DNA of 64,000 nt from Xanthomonas codiaei (GCF_002939785.1 NZ_MDEC01000026.1:1-64000); one strand, 5' to 3'; shown: positions 17,553 through 27,552, counted from the stretch's first letter. The notes: a model not told the origin generated them from the letters alone. Translations and numbers: made by a program.

Positions 17553-19067
17553 TCAGGAATTCGGTTGTGCGGAAGTGGGCGCGGTGCGTGCGGTGTCACG
17601 TGCGGGCTCCGGCGTGAATCCGCCGCCCAGTGCACGCTGCAGCCTCACCGAGGCCAAAAGTTGTTGCGACTGCAGCCCGGCCATGCGCTGGCGTGCAACG
17701 AGCAGCTGCTCCTGCACGCTGAGCACTTCCAGATAGCTGCCGATGCCGGCGCGGTAACGCTGCTGGGCGAGCGCGAAGGCCGCGCCCGCCGTCTGTACGG
17801 CCTCGTCCTGCGCCTGTGCACGCTGCTGCAGCGACCGCACGGCAGTGATCTGGTCGGCCACTTCATGCAGCGCGGCAATCACCTTCTGGTTGTAGTCGGC
17901 CACCGCCAGGTCGTATTGCGCATCGCTGCCGGCCAGATTGGCGCGCAGCTTGCCGCCGTCGAAGATCGGCAGGCTCAGCGCCGGCGCCACCAGCCCGAAC
18001 ACCGAGCCGCTTTCCAGCAGCTTGCCGACATCCGGGTTGACCGCCCCGCCCAGCGCGGTGAGGTTGAGGCTGGGATAGAAACGGGTCTTGGCGACCGCGA
18101 TGTCCTTGTCGGCCGCCTCCACCCGCCAGCGCGCCGCCACCACGTCCGGGCGACGGCCCAGCAGATCGGCCGGCAGGGTGCTGGGCAGCTGCGTGGCGAG
18201 CCCGGCGCCCAGCGTCGGGCGCGCGATCTGCAGCCCGCGATCCGGGCCCTGCCCGACCAGCGCGGCCAGCGCGGTGCGCGCTTCGTCGATCTGCTGCTGC
18301 GCGGACTGCAGCTGCTGCTGCGCGGCCGGCACGCGCGCCTGCGCCTGACGCACCTGCAGGTCGCTGTCGATCCCGGCACCACGGCGTTGCTGCGTCAGCG
18401 CCAGGGTCCGCTGCGCGCGGCCCAGCTCGTCGCTGGCCACATCGTGCAGGCTCCACGCGTAGGCCAGTTGCGCATAGCCTTCGGCGATCGCCGCCGACAG
18501 ATTCAGCCGCGCCGCCTGCGCATCCACTTCGGCCGCGTGCGCCTGGTCGACCGCCGCTTCCCAGGCGGCACGCTTGCCGCCCCACAGATCCACGCCATAG
18601 CGGAAGTCCAGCACCACCTGCGCACTGCCGCCGTAGCTGCCGCCCAGTTCGTCGCCGACCATCGATTCGGGCAACTGCAATCCGGTGTAGCCGCCGGACA
18701 CCGACAGGCTGGGGCCGCGCTCGGCCTGGGCGCTGCCGATGCGCGCCTGGGCCTGGCGCAGCCGCGCATCGGCAGAGGCCAGAGTGGGGCTGTGCTGCAG
18801 GCCTTCGGCAATGAGGGCGTCCAGCTGCGCATCGCCCAGCGCGCGCCACCAGTCGCTGGCCGGCCAGGCGGCCGGACTCAACCCGGCCTGCGCCAGGGTG
18901 CGCTCGGCATGCACGTCGCCGAGCTGCAGCAGGCTGCCTTGCGGCGCCAGGCCACGGCTGCTGGCGCATGCAGCCAGCGCCAGGGTCAGCGCGGTGAGGA
19001 CGAGCGGCCGCGCCAGGCGCATCGAGCGCGGGCGCAGCGTCTGAAAAAGGCAACTAGCAGCGTTCAT
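17553..19067 (-). CDS. NodT-type outer membrane efflux lipoprotein
   Basis: This is a 504-residue TolC/OprM-like outer membrane factor. The signal peptide LVLTALTLALAAC ends in a lipobox with Cys34, so the channel is lipid-anchored. Two repeats of the OEP domain follow (about residues 70-280 and 290-490), with typical PASDWWRALGDAQLDALIAEGL at the first and LGRRPDVVAARWRVEAADKDIAVAKTRFYP at the second. Its ATG overlaps the TGA of the MarR gene by four bases, which suggests translational coupling. With the HlyD and MFS genes it makes a complete tripartite exporter. Confidence 0.94.
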   Translation of the reverse strand: MNAASCLFQTLRPRSMRLARPLVLTALTLALAACASSRGLAPQGSLLQLGDVHAERTLAQAGLSPAAWPASDWWRALGDAQLDALIAEGLQHSPTLASADARLRQAQARIGSAQAERGPSLSVSGGYTGLQLPESMVGDELGGSYGGSAQVVLDFRYGVDLWGGKRAAWEAAVDQAHAAEVDAQAARLNLSAAIAEGYAQLAYAWSLHDVASDELGRAQRTLALTQQRRGAGIDSDLQVRQAQARVPAAQQQLQSAQQQIDEARTALAALVGQGPDRGLQIARPTLGAGLATQLPSTLPADLLGRRPDVVAARWRVEAADKDIAVAKTRFYPSLNLTALGGAVNPDVGKLLESGSVFGLVAPALSLPIFDGGKLRANLAGSDAQYDLAVADYNQKVIAALHEVADQITAVRSLQQRAQAQDEAVQTAGAAFALAQQRYRAGIGSYLEVLSVQEQLLVARQRMAGLQSQQLLASVRLQRALGGGFTPEPARDTARTAPTSAQPNS

Positions 19068-19513
19068 GAGTTGAGTGCATCGCGGACACGGATGAGAAGA
19101 GAAGTGAGTTGCTCGCGCTCGGGTTCCGACAGGTCGCGCAGGCCGTACTCGATGGCACGCTCGCCGCGCAGGCGCAGACGCTCCCACAACGCCACACCCT
19201 GCTCGGTCATGACGATCTGCAGCGCGCGCCGATCCTGGGCGTGCGGCTCACGTCGCACCGCGCCGAGCGCTTCGAGCTTGTCGAGCAGGCGGGTCACCGC
19301 GCTCGGGGTCTGGTCCAGCGCCAGTGCCAGCTCATTGGCCGTACACGGCGAACGCACCGACAGCACCTTCAGGCCGACGTAGTGACTGAAACCGAAGTCG
19401 GGCAGTTCGCCCTTCATCTCGGCATCGAGCTGACGCATCAGCGCGTCGCGCACCTGGCGCAACAGCAGGCCGAACGACGGCGAGGGGGTGGAGGGTGGAT
19501 TCATGGCCGACAT
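19064..19513 (-). CDS. MarR/EmrR-type repressor of the efflux operon
   Basis: The protein has 149 residues with a winged-helix core. The helix-turn-helix is around residues 60-85 (TANELALALDQTPSAVTRLLDKLEALGAV), and the wing carries HAQDRRALQIVMTEQG. It is the first gene of the operon and overlaps the next gene by four bases, the arrangement of EmrR-like autorepressors that sense the pump's substrates. A 20-base palindrome, ATATTTG-N6-CAAATAT, lies 15-35 bases upstream of the start in the divergent promoter and is the likely operator. I infer that it represses itself and the pump. Confidence 0.93.
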   Translation of the reverse strand: MSAMNPPSTPSPSFGLLLRQVRDALMRQLDAEMKGELPDFGFSHYVGLKVLSVRSPCTANELALALDQTPSAVTRLLDKLEALGAVRREPHAQDRRALQIVMTEQGVALWERLRLRGERAIEYGLRDLSEPEREQLTSLLIRVRDALNS

Positions 19514-19528
19514 TTTGTTCCGAAAAAT

Positions 19529-19548
19529 ATATTTGTCAACGCAAATAT
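19529..19548. promoter_or_regulatory. Candidate MarR operator
   Basis: ATATTTG and CAAATAT form perfect 7-base arms around TCAACG. The site is AT-rich in GC-rich surroundings, has the TTG-N-CAA character of MarR operators, and lies between the divergent MarR and AraC genes where it could cover the efflux promoter. Confidence 0.7.
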
Positions 19549-19626
19549 GTTACCCGGGATTAAACCGCTCGCAAGGATCGTCACCTTACGTGCCGCTGCG
19601 GCTGGCCCGGTAATACAATCGGGCCA

Positions 19627-20478
19627 ATGACTATCGAAAACCCGCCAACCTCGGTCGACGCCTTGCCGCCCGGGGTCAGGGCCAGCTTCGAGTGGGCCGA
19701 CGGCCCGGTACTGATTGCCTTCCTGGCCGAGCTGCGCGCGGTGTGGGCGCCGGAAACCGCCTGGCACGCACACGTGCGTGGCCAGCTGATGTTCGTGGAG
19801 CACGGCGTGCTGACCGTGCATACCGAACAGGGCACGCTGTCGTTACCGCCGGGCTGCGCCGGCTGGATGCCGCCGGGTCGGCAGCACACAGCCGAGCTGG
19901 CCGGGCCGCTGCGTGGGTGGGGCGTGGCGATACGGCCGGATGCCTGCCATGCCCTGCCCGGGCAAATCGGCGTGATCCGCCTGACCGGGCTGGCGCGCGA
20001 GGCGATCATGCGCGCCGCCAGCTGGCCGCTGGGTCAGCCGCTGGATGCGGCCCAGCAACGCCTGGCCGCGGTGCTGCTGGACGAACTGTGCCAGGTGCAG
20101 ATCGACCACCTGCACCTGCCGATGCCCGCCGACCGTCGGCTGCTGCGGATCGCCCGCCAGCTGCTCGACACCCCCGCCGACCCGCGCTCGCTGGAAGACT
20201 GGGCGGGCTGGGGTGGTCTGTCGCCACGCAGCCTGAGCCGGCATTTCCGTACCGAAACCGGCCTGAGTTTTGCGCAGTGGCGGCAGCAGGCGCGGCTGGC
20301 CGAAGGTCTGCGCCGGCTCAGCCAGGGCAGCACGGTGGCGCAGGTCGCCGACCAGCTCGGCTACAGCAGCCCCAGCGCCTTCGTCAGCGTGTTCCACCGC
20401 CATTTCGGCGCCCCGCCCACGCGCTATCTGGCCGGCGGCCACGCGCGCGGCTTGGCATCCCCCGCCGCATCCGGATAA
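19627..20478 (+). CDS. AraC family transcriptional regulator
   Basis: This 283-residue regulator has an N-terminal cupin-like domain ([31 protein letters not shown]), which normally binds an effector, and a C-terminal pair of helix-turn-helix motifs at about residues 180-275 ([28 protein letters not shown], then [31 protein letters not shown]). It is divergent from the efflux operon and could regulate it, but AraC proteins of this subtype often sit next to MFS genes of their own. There is no Shine-Dalgarno. A TACAAT hexamer at 19614-19619 places a possible transcript start at or next to the ATG, so the message may be leaderless. Confidence 0.9.
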   Translation: MTIENPPTSVDALPPGVRASFEWADGPVLIAFLAELRAVWAPETAWHAHVRGQLMFVEHGVLTVHTEQGTLSLPPGCAGWMPPGRQHTAELAGPLRGWGVAIRPDACHALPGQIGVIRLTGLAREAIMRAASWPLGQPLDAAQQRLAAVLLDELCQVQIDHLHLPMPADRRLLRIARQLLDTPADPRSLEDWAGWGGLSPRSLSRHFRTETGLSFAQWRQQARLAEGLRRLSQGSTVAQVADQLGYSSPSAFVSVFHRHFGAPPTRYLAGGHARGLASPAASG

Positions 20479-20539
20479 TCGGCGCTCTTCGAGTCCGCGC
20501 CCTGGCGCGGATTCTTCTTCACGCAGGACCTGGCTTTAC

Positions 20540-22783
20540 ATGACCGATCTGACCCGCCCCACCTTCCATGGCTTCGAACAGCTGCCGCTGCGCGAGTACG
20601 CCGAACGCGCCTATCTCGACTACTCGATGTACGTGGTGCTGGACCGCGCCCTGCCGTTCCTGGGCGATGGCCTGAAACCGGTGCAGCGCCGCATCGTCTA
20701 TGCGATGAGCGAGCTGGGCCTGAACGCGGCCGCCAAGCCGAAGAAGTCCGCGCGCACCGTGGGCGATGTGATCGGTAAGTACCATCCGCATGGCGACAGC
20801 GCCTGCTACGAGGCGCTGGTGCTGATGGCGCAGCCGTTCTCCTACCGCTATCCGCTGATCGAGGGCCAGGGCAACTTCGGTTCCACCGACGACCCCAAGT
20901 CGTTCGCAGCGATGCGCTACACCGAATCCAAGCTGACCCCGATCGCCGAAGTGCTGCTGGGCGAGATCGGCCAGGGCACCACCGACTGGGCGCCCAACTT
21001 CGACGGCACCCTGGAAGAACCCACCTGGTTGCCGGCGCGCCTGCCGCACCTGCTGCTCAACGGCACCACCGGCATTGCCGTCGGCATGGCCACCGATGTG
21101 CCGCCGCACAACCTCAACGAGATCGTCAGCGCGCTGCTGCGCCTGCTCGACGATCCCGATGCCAGCGTCGCCGACCTGTGCGAGCACGTGCTGGGCCCGG
21201 ACTACCCGACCACCGCCGAGATCATCACCCCGCGCGCGGACCTGCGCGCGATCTACGAAACCGGCCACGGCAGCGTGCGTGCGCGCGCCACCTACAAGAA
21301 AGAACACGCCAACATCGTCATCGATGCGTTGCCGTACCAGGTCTCGCCGTCCAAGGTGATCGAGCAGATCGCCCAGCAGATGCGCGCCAAGAAGCTGCCG
21401 TGGCTGGAAGACATCCGCGACGAATCGGACCACACCAGCCCGGTGCGGGTGGTGCTGGTGCCGCGCTCCAGCCGCGTGGACGCCGAACAGCTGATGGGCC
21501 ACCTGTTCGTCACCACCGACCTGGAACGCAGCTACCGCGTCAATCTCAACGTGATCGGCCTGGACGGCCGCCCGCAGGTGAAGAACCTCAAGCACCTGCT
21601 GAGCGAATGGCTGAGCTTCCGCAGCGATACGGTCACCCGCCGCCTCAACCATCGCCTGCAGAAGGTCGAGCGCCGCTTGCACCTGTTGGAAGGCCTGTTG
21701 GTCGCCTTCCTCAACCTGGACGAAGTGATCCGCATCGTCCGCAGCGAGGACGAACCCAAGCCGGTGCTGATCGCGCGCTTCGCGCTGAGCGAGGAACAGG
21801 CCGAATACATCCTGGAAACCAAGCTGCGCCAGCTGGCGCGCCTGGAAGAAATGAAGATCCGCGGCGAGCAGGAAGCGCTTGCCAAGGAACGCGCGCAGAT
21901 CCTGGCCATCCTGGACAGCAAGGCCAAACTGAAGAAGCTGATCAAGGACGAACTCACGGCCGACGCCAAGAAATTCGGCGACGCACGCCGCTCGCCGCTG
22001 GTGCAACGCGGCGCCGCGCAGGCGATCGACGAAACCGAGATGGTCGCCAGCGAACCGATGACCGTAGTGCTGTCGGAAAAGGGCTGGGTGCGCGCGGCCA
22101 AGGGCCACGAGGTGGATCCGGCCGGCATGTCGTATCGCGATGGCGATCGCCTGCAGGTGGCGGTGCGCAGCCGCAGCACTCACCAGGTGGCCTTCCTGGA
22201 TTCGGACGGCCGCGCCTATTCCACTGCGGTGCACACCCTGCCCTCGGCGCGCGGTAACGGCGAGCCGCTGACCGGGCGGTTCTCGCCGGCCTCGGGCGCC
22301 GCGTTCCAGGTCATGGCCAGCGCCGACAACGCCACCCGCTTCGTGCTGGCGTCCTCGCACGGCTACGGCTTCGTCACCCGCTTCGAAAACCTCACCGGCC
22401 GCAACAAGGCCGGCAAGGCGATGCTCAATCTCACCACCGGCTCGCACGTGCTCATGCCGGCACAGGTGAGCAACCCGCAGACCGACCGCATCGTCGCGGT
22501 CACCAGCGCCGGCAACCTGCTGGCGGTGCCGGCCACCGAGGTGCCAGAGCTGGACAAGGGCAAGGGCAACAAGATCATCGAGATCCCCAAGGCCAAGCTC
22601 GGCACCGAACGCGTGGTGGCGGTGGTCGCGGTGGCCCCGGGCAATACGCTGCTGGTGCGCAGCGGCGCACGTACCATGAGCCTGTCGTTCAAGGATCTGG
22701 ACGAGTATGTGGGTGCGCGGGCTAGCCGTGGGTCGTTGTTGCCGAGAGGGTGGCAAAAAGTCGATGGGCTGGAAGTGCAGTAA
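20540..22783 (+). CDS. parC: DNA topoisomerase IV subunit A
   Basis: The protein has 747 residues, close to the 752 of E. coli ParC. The breakage-reunion domain contains the quinolone-resistance region [15 protein letters not shown] with Ser87 and Glu91, the wild-type residues (equivalent to E. coli Ser80 and Glu84), so no target-site resistance is evident. The catalytic tyrosine is Tyr127 in AAMRYTES. The C-terminal half has the beta-pinwheel repeats of ParC, not the GyrA box. ATG 20540 starts the conserved ParC N-terminus; the longer frame would overlap the AraC gene. ParC works with ParE, which is not in this window. The last 34 bases are part of a tandem duplication that continues past the stop. 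Confidence 0.97.
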   Translation: MTDLTRPTFHGFEQLPLREYAERAYLDYSMYVVLDRALPFLGDGLKPVQRRIVYAMSELGLNAAAKPKKSARTVGDVIGKYHPHGDSACYEALVLMAQPFSYRYPLIEGQGNFGSTDDPKSFAAMRYTESKLTPIAEVLLGEIGQGTTDWAPNFDGTLEEPTWLPARLPHLLLNGTTGIAVGMATDVPPHNLNEIVSALLRLLDDPDASVADLCEHVLGPDYPTTAEIITPRADLRAIYETGHGSVRARATYKKEHANIVIDALPYQVSPSKVIEQIAQQMRAKKLPWLEDIRDESDHTSPVRVVLVPRSSRVDAEQLMGHLFVTTDLERSYRVNLNVIGLDGRPQVKNLKHLLSEWLSFRSDTVTRRLNHRLQKVERRLHLLEGLLVAFLNLDEVIRIVRSEDEPKPVLIARFALSEEQAEYILETKLRQLARLEEMKIRGEQEALAKERAQILAILDSKAKLKKLIKDELTADAKKFGDARRSPLVQRGAAQAIDETEMVASEPMTVVLSEKGWVRAAKGHEVDPAGMSYRDGDRLQVAVRSRSTHQVAFLDSDGRAYSTAVHTLPSARGNGEPLTGRFSPASGAAFQVMASADNATRFVLASSHGYGFVTRFENLTGRNKAGKAMLNLTTGSHVLMPAQVSNPQTDRIVAVTSAGNLLAVPATEVPELDKGKGNKIIEIPKAKLGTERVVAVVAVAPGNTLLVRSGARTMSLSFKDLDEYVGARASRGSLLPRGWQKVDGLEVQ

Positions 22784-22952
22784 CGGGGGGGTCACCCATT
22801 CGGCGCGCAGCGGCGCGGCTGGCATTGCGGTCGCCTCAGGCTGCTGAGGCGCGGCAAAAGGTGGATGGGTTGGAAGTGCAGTAACGAGGGTTCACCCATG
22901 CGGCGCGCGGCGGCGCGACTGGCATTGCGGTCGCCTCAGGCTGCTGAGGCGC
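22752..22952 (+). repeat. Tandem duplication of the parC 3' end
   Basis: Unit 1 (22752-22852, 101 bases) starts inside the last codons of parC and runs through the stop. Unit 2 (22853-22952, 100 bases) repeats it with about a dozen differences, including the VDGLEVQ-stop coding end. Each unit ends TCGCCTCAGGCTGCTGAGGC, a small hairpin (GCCTCAG/CTGAGGC), so the duplicated segment carries a hairpin that could act as a 3' stabiliser or weak terminator. Confidence 0.93.
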
Positions 22953-22988
22953 GGCCACGAGAGCTGGAGCTATCTTGGCCACGGCATC

Positions 22989-23084
22989 ATGGTCGACACG
23001 GATTTTTGCGGCCTGGTGCATTACGACCAGGCCTGTGCCGATGCAGAGGGACTGCTGCTCATTGCGCGTCTGCCAGTCAGTTGA
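22989..23084 (+). pseudogene. Possible gene remnant
   Basis: This is a 31-codon open frame (ATG 22989 to TGA) whose product includes MVDTDFCGLVHYDQACADAEG. Its codon use resembles real genes, and the open frame extends upstream without a start (YLGHGI). There is no ribosome binding site. It may be the worn 3' end of a lost gene between parC and tpm, or chance. I do not recognise it. Confidence 0.25.
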
Positions 23085-23135
23085 ATCCTGCAGCGACGCG
23101 AGTCGATTCCCACAATCGCTGTAACGGCCCGGTTA

Positions 23136-23278
23136 AGAGCGGCCAACAAAACGTAGCGAGCGGTCGTCAGGTGGGTACGGACGGCGCGGAGGAAACGCAG
23201 TGTAGGAGTGGTACATGCCGCACCGAGCACCGACCGCGCCCACCTGACGGTGAGCGCAGTCGTTTTGCTAGCTGCTCT
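23136..23278 (+). repeat. Dispersed palindrome-ended repeat, copy 2 of 5
   Basis: This copy has 143 bases, starting AGAGCGGCCAACAAAACGTA and ending CGTTTTGCTAGCTGCTCT, an imperfect terminal inverted repeat. The internal pair GTCAGGTGGGT and CCCACCTGACG is a second inverted repeat. It is the best-preserved copy and the natural reference for the family. Confidence 0.88.
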
Positions 23279-23455
23279 AAAGCACCGCACACGGTTCGGC
23301 GAGCCCTCCTCCCCCTGACATGCGATGATGCAGCCGGCGATCTGATCGATGCGCCTGGCTGCAAAACCCATTCCATTCCCCGCAACATCGAGCAGGCGCG
23401 ATTTTTTTTCGCAAGCGCGCGACGCCGCACCGCGTTGCACCAACACGACCAGACC

Positions 23456-24112
23456 ATGGACACAGACTTCTGGCTGCAACGCTGGCAGGACGGACAGACA
23501 GGCTTTCATCAGGGCGAGGTCATGCCGTTGCTGCAGAAGCACTGGCCCACACTGCAGCTGCCACACGCTGCACGCGTGTTGGTGCCGTTGTGCGGCAAGA
23601 CCCTGGACATGCACTGGTTAGCCGCGCAAGGCCATCGCGTCCTGGGCGTGGAGCTGTCGCCGCTGGCCGTGACGCAGTTCTTCGCCGACGCGGGCCTGCA
23701 GCCGCAGCGCCATACCAGCAGCGCGGGCGAGCATTTCATCGCCGGCCCCATCGAGATCATCTGTGGCGACGCATTCGCGCTCGATCGCAGCGTGCTGGCC
23801 GATTGCCAGGCGGTGTACGACCGCGCGGCGCTGGTGGCCTTGCCCGCCGACCTGCGCCGGCAGTATCTGCACACGACCTATGCGCGCCTGCCGGCCGCTT
23901 GCCGCGGACTGCTGATCACCCTGGACTATCCGCAGGCCGAAAAAGCCGGCCCGCCCTTCGCGGTGGATGCCGACGAAGTGCACGCGCTGTTCGATGCGCA
24001 GTGGCAGGTGCAGCAACTGGAACAGCGCCACATCCTCGAGCAGGAACCGCGCTTTCGCGCCGAGGGCGTCACCGCGCTGACTACCGCGGTCTATCGCCTG
24101 CAGCGCAACTGA
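23456..24112 (+). CDS. tpm: Thiopurine S-methyltransferase
   Basis: This is a 218-residue SAM-dependent methyltransferase of the bacterial TPMT family. The N-terminus DTDFWLQRWQDGQTGFHQ is family-specific. The SAM-binding core is RVLVPLCGKTLDMHWLAAQGHRVLGVELS, followed by the acidic loop ICGDAF and VYDRAALVALP. Bacterial Tpm methylates thiopurines and also selenium and tellurium oxyanions, giving tellurite or selenite tolerance. Length matches E. coli and Pseudomonas Tpm (about 218). ATG 23456 is at the family start; the open frame upstream crosses repeat copy 2 and is not coding. It appears monocistronic. Confidence 0.95.
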   Translation: MDTDFWLQRWQDGQTGFHQGEVMPLLQKHWPTLQLPHAARVLVPLCGKTLDMHWLAAQGHRVLGVELSPLAVTQFFADAGLQPQRHTSSAGEHFIAGPIEIICGDAFALDRSVLADCQAVYDRAALVALPADLRRQYLHTTYARLPAACRGLLITLDYPQAEKAGPPFAVDADEVHALFDAQWQVQQLEQRHILEQEPRFRAEGVTALTTAVYRLQRN

Positions 24113-24386
24113 GCGCGTTGACCGTCGGGGCGACGGCCCGGCACGGCATCGATTGTCCGGCGGCGATCACCTCGGGCATGTGCGCGGGCAGCACGCACGC
24201 ATTCCAAGTTTCGGCGCGACGCCAGGTCTGGCGAGTCCGTGATCACTGGCCGGCTGCCATTGGCCTGCACGCGGCATTGCAGGTGCGACGCTGCCGAACC
24301 ACCGCTACAGCACGTCTGCACGGCGTGCCAGCGTCATCGGCGCCATGCGGCATTGCACCGCGCGGCGGTCGGGTCCCGCCCGGTGA

Positions 24387-24872
24387 TCAACCGGCTACGT
24401 GACCCTTGTCGATCCTGGAGGTCTGGTACAACTCCAGGCCGATCCGCTTGATCAGGCCCAGCTGCTGCTCCAGCCACCAGGCGTGGTCTTCTTCGGTGTC
24501 CTGCAGCTGCTTGAGCAGCACGTCGCGGCTGACATAGTCGCCATGCTCCTCGCACAGCTTCATGCCGGCGGCAAGCGCGGCGCGCACTTCGTATTCCACC
24601 ACCAGATCGCGCTCGAGCATCTCCACCACGGTCTTGCCCGGGGTGAATTCAGCCGGGCGCATGTCCGGGTCGCCTTCCAGGAACAGGATGCGCCGCAGCA
24701 GCGCGTCGGCGTGCTCGGTCTCTTCCTGCATCTCGTGATTGATGCGCTCGTACAGCGCCATCAGGCCCTGGTCCTCGTAGCGGCGCGAGTGCAGGAAATA
24801 CTGGTCGCGCGCGGCCAGCTCGCCGCGCAGCAGCTGCTTGAGGTAATCGACGACTTCGGGATGGCCTTTCAT
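24387..24872 (-). CDS. bfr: Bacterioferritin
   Basis: This 161-residue ferritin-like four-helix protein forms 24-mer iron storage shells with haem at dimer interfaces. Ferroxidase ligands are visible in [10 protein letters not shown] (Glu and His of helix 2) and [13 protein letters not shown] (Glu and His of helix 4). The haem-ligand Met is in the INHEM segment. Start at ATG 24872, with GGAG seven bases upstream. Divergent from the acylase gene. Iron-responsive control would be expected, but I could not find a convincing Fur box in the 280-base divergent region. Confidence 0.96.
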   Translation of the reverse strand: MKGHPEVVDYLKQLLRGELAARDQYFLHSRRYEDQGLMALYERINHEMQEETEHADALLRRILFLEGDPDMRPAEFTPGKTVVEMLERDLVVEYEVRAALAAGMKLCEEHGDYVSRDVLLKQLQDTEEDHAWWLEQQLGLIKRIGLELYQTSRIDKGHVAG

Positions 24873-25152
24873 GGTGTGCTCCAGCGACGCAATGCGCGCA
24901 TGGTGCCTTATGCGGGCGGGCAATGATCTAATCGGAATCACTTTCAGTTGCGCTTGCGCCCAGACCCATCACGGTCACGAGCGGAAGCGACACTGCCCGC
25001 GACGGACCAAACGCCTTGCAGCGACCAATCCGGCGCGGCCGGTGCATCGAATCGGCATCTGCCGCTCGTACACTGCCGGTCGATCACGCCGCCTGCCCAT
25101 CGCCAACCGCCTGCCGCATCCACCGCTCACAACCGAACTCGAGGAACCGACA

Positions 25153-27552
25153 ATGCGCAAATGGCTGGGCCGGCTATCGCTGGGAATCGTGGTGCTGGCG
25201 CTGGCCGCCGTTGCGACGGCGTACCTGCTGCTGCGCGGCAGCCTGCCGCAGCTGGACGGCACCACCGCGCTTGCCGGCTTGCGCGCACCGGTAGGCGTAC
25301 AGCGCGATGGCAATGGCGTGGTCACCCTCGACGCGCAGGACCGGATCGATGCGATGCGTGCGCTCGGCTACGTACATGCGCAGGAACGTTACTTCGAGAT
25401 GGACCTGATGCGCCGCGCGCCCGCCGGCGAGCTGTCCGAACTGTTCGGTGCCAAGGCGCTGGATCTGGACAAGCGCAATCGCGTGCATCGGCTGCGCGCA
25501 CGCGTGCGCGCCAACCTGGAGATCGCCATGGGCGGCCAGCGCGACGCGCTGCAGGCGTATACCGACGGGGTGAACGCCGGGCTGGCGGCGTTGCGGGTGC
25601 GGCCCTGGCCTTATGTGTTGCTGCGCCAGAGCCCGCGCGCCTGGAGCATGGAGGATTCCATCCTCACCGGCCTGGCGATGTATGCCGACCTGCAGGACAA
25701 CGACAACCAGACCGAGCTGGCCGCCGCGCGCATTCGCGCCGTGGTGCCGCCTGCGCTGGCCGCACTGCTCGATCACCAGGGGTCGAGCTGGGATGCGCCC
25801 CTGTTCGGCCCACCCCAGGGCGATGCCAGCTTGCCGGATGCGGCGGCGCTGGACCTGCGCCGTCTGCCGCATCCGCCCACCACACCGCACACCGAGCAGC
25901 CCACCCCGGGCAGCAACAACTTCGCGGTAGACGGCACGCTCACCGCAGACGGCCGCGCCATCGTCGCCGACGACATGCACCTGGGCCTGCGCGCGCCCAA
26001 CATCTGGTTCCGCGCGCGCTTGCGCTACCGCGACACCAGCGCCACCGACGGCAAGGTGGATGTCACCGGTTTCACCCTGCCCGGCCTGCCGGCGATGGTG
26101 GTGGGCAGCAATGGACATGTGGCCTGGGCCTTCACCAACAGCTATATCGACACCGCCGACTTCGCACGCATTCCCGCCGCAACGCCCGCGCATCCGCAAG
26201 CGCTGACCACACATGTGGAAACCATCCGCGTGGCCGGCGCCGCGCCGGTACGCCTGGACGTGCGCGAAGCGGCCTGGGGGCCGATCGTGCACGCGAACGC
26301 CGACGGCAGCCTGCTGGCGTTGCGCTGGGCCGCGCAGTTGCCGGGCGCGATCGGCCTGGACTTTGCGCAGATGAGCAGCGCCGGCGACCTGGAAGGCGCG
26401 TTCGCCGTGGCGGACCGCTCGGGCATTCCCGCACAGAACCTGATAATGGCCGACCGCAGCGGACGCATCGCCTGGCGCCTGATCGGCGCGCGCCCTGCGC
26501 GCAATGCCGGCTGCAGCCCGACGGGCATCGCAGAACTGGCGAACGCCTCGGCGTCGGTACCGCCAGCGACGATTCCGCCAACCATCACCACGGCTGGCTG
26601 CACGCCCTGGCCGGTGCGCAGCGATGACGCGCCTGCCTTGGTCGACCCGCCCTCGCATCGGCTCTGGACCGCCAACAGTCGCGTCGTCGACGCGCAGCAG
26701 CTGGCGATCCTCGGCAACGCCGGCTACGACCTCGGCGCGCGGGCGCAGCAGATCCGCGACGACCTGTTCGCCAGACAGCGCTTCACCGAACGCGATCTGC
26801 TGGCGATCCAGCTGGACGATCGCGCGGTGCTGCTGACGCGCTGGTGGCAGCTGTTGCGTGGCGTGGTCACGCACAGCAAGGACCCGGCACTGCAGCAGAT
26901 CGAGCGCGCCACGCGGCACTGGGACGGCCATGCGTCCGCCAGCTCGGTCAGCTACCGCATCGTTCGCGAGTTCCGCAGCAAGACCATCGATGCGGTGGAG
27001 GCCGGATTGCTGGCGCCGGCGAAGTCGGCGCTGGGCGAGGGGTTCCTGCCGCCGCGGCGCGCACAGATGGAAGGGATCGTCTGGCCGTTGCTGCAGCAGC
27101 GCCCGGTGCATCTGCTGCCGCCCGATCATGCCAGCTGGGATCAGCTCCTCGCCGATGCCGCGCGCGATGCGCACACTGCGCTGCTCGCGCAAGGCGAGCC
27201 GGACCAGCCGCTCGGTGAACGCAGCTGGGGCGAACGCAACACCGCGGCCATCTGCCACCCGATCGCGCGGGCCCTGCCTGCGCTCGCCAGGCGCTGGCTG
27301 TGCATGCCGCCCGATCCACTGCCGGGCGATCGCGACATGCCGCGCGTGCAAGGCCCGGCGTTCGGCGCCTCCGAACGCATGGTGGTCTCCCCTGGCCACG
27401 AACAGGACGGCATCGTGCACATGCCGGGTGGCCAGAGCGGACACCCGCTGTCGCCGTTCTGGGGCGCAGGGCACGACGATTGGGTGCATGGCCGGCCCAC
27501 CCCGTTCTTGCCCACCGCCACCCGCCATACGCTGCGATTGCAGCCGAAGTAG
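25153..27552 (+). CDS. Penicillin acylase family (Ntn-hydrolase) protein
   Basis: The protein has 799 residues from ATG 25153, with AGGA upstream. An N-terminal hydrophobic segment (LGIVVLALAAVATAYLLL) exports or anchors it in the periplasm. Members are made as a precursor that cleaves itself before a Ser, which becomes the nucleophile of the beta subunit. Here the expected site is PGSNNFAVDG with Ser254 and Asn255/256 following. The alpha part contains YVHAQERYFEMDLMRRAPAGELSELFG and the beta part VVGSNGHVAWAFTNSYID, both typical. The family includes penicillin G acylases and acyl-homoserine lactone acylases; which substrate it uses cannot be told. Two Cys pairs in the middle may form disulfides. 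Confidence 0.92.
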   Translation: MRKWLGRLSLGIVVLALAAVATAYLLLRGSLPQLDGTTALAGLRAPVGVQRDGNGVVTLDAQDRIDAMRALGYVHAQERYFEMDLMRRAPAGELSELFGAKALDLDKRNRVHRLRARVRANLEIAMGGQRDALQAYTDGVNAGLAALRVRPWPYVLLRQSPRAWSMEDSILTGLAMYADLQDNDNQTELAAARIRAVVPPALAALLDHQGSSWDAPLFGPPQGDASLPDAAALDLRRLPHPPTTPHTEQPTPGSNNFAVDGTLTADGRAIVADDMHLGLRAPNIWFRARLRYRDTSATDGKVDVTGFTLPGLPAMVVGSNGHVAWAFTNSYIDTADFARIPAATPAHPQALTTHVETIRVAGAAPVRLDVREAAWGPIVHANADGSLLALRWAAQLPGAIGLDFAQMSSAGDLEGAFAVADRSGIPAQNLIMADRSGRIAWRLIGARPARNAGCSPTGIAELANASASVPPATIPPTITTAGCTPWPVRSDDAPALVDPPSHRLWTANSRVVDAQQLAILGNAGYDLGARAQQIRDDLFARQRFTERDLLAIQLDDRAVLLTRWWQLLRGVVTHSKDPALQQIERATRHWDGHASASSVSYRIVREFRSKTIDAVEAGLLAPAKSALGEGFLPPRRAQMEGIVWPLLQQRPVHLLPPDHASWDQLLADAARDAHTALLAQGEPDQPLGERSWGERNTAAICHPIARALPALARRWLCMPPDPLPGDRDMPRVQGPAFGASERMVVSPGHEQDGIVHMPGGQSGHPLSPFWGAGHDDWVHGRPTPFLPTATRHTLRLQPK

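Larger units (their letters stand above)
22784..23455. other. parC-tpm intergenic region, filled by repeats
   Basis: These 672 bases contain the duplicated parC tail (to 22952), a possible 31-codon remnant, repeat copy 2 (23136-23278) and about 175 bases before tpm in which I see only a run of eight T near 23402. No intact gene is supported. Confidence 0.7.

Noticed and set aside
20870-20935. Quinolone-resistance mutation in parC
   Set aside because: Ser87 and Glu91 are the wild-type residues at the two hot spots.
23395-23415. Run of eight T before tpm as a terminator
   Set aside because: There is no stable stem directly before it on the plus strand.
24925-24960. Fur box between bfr and the acylase gene
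   Set aside because: Only the TGAT/ATCA ends are symmetric and the inner positions do not fit the consensus.
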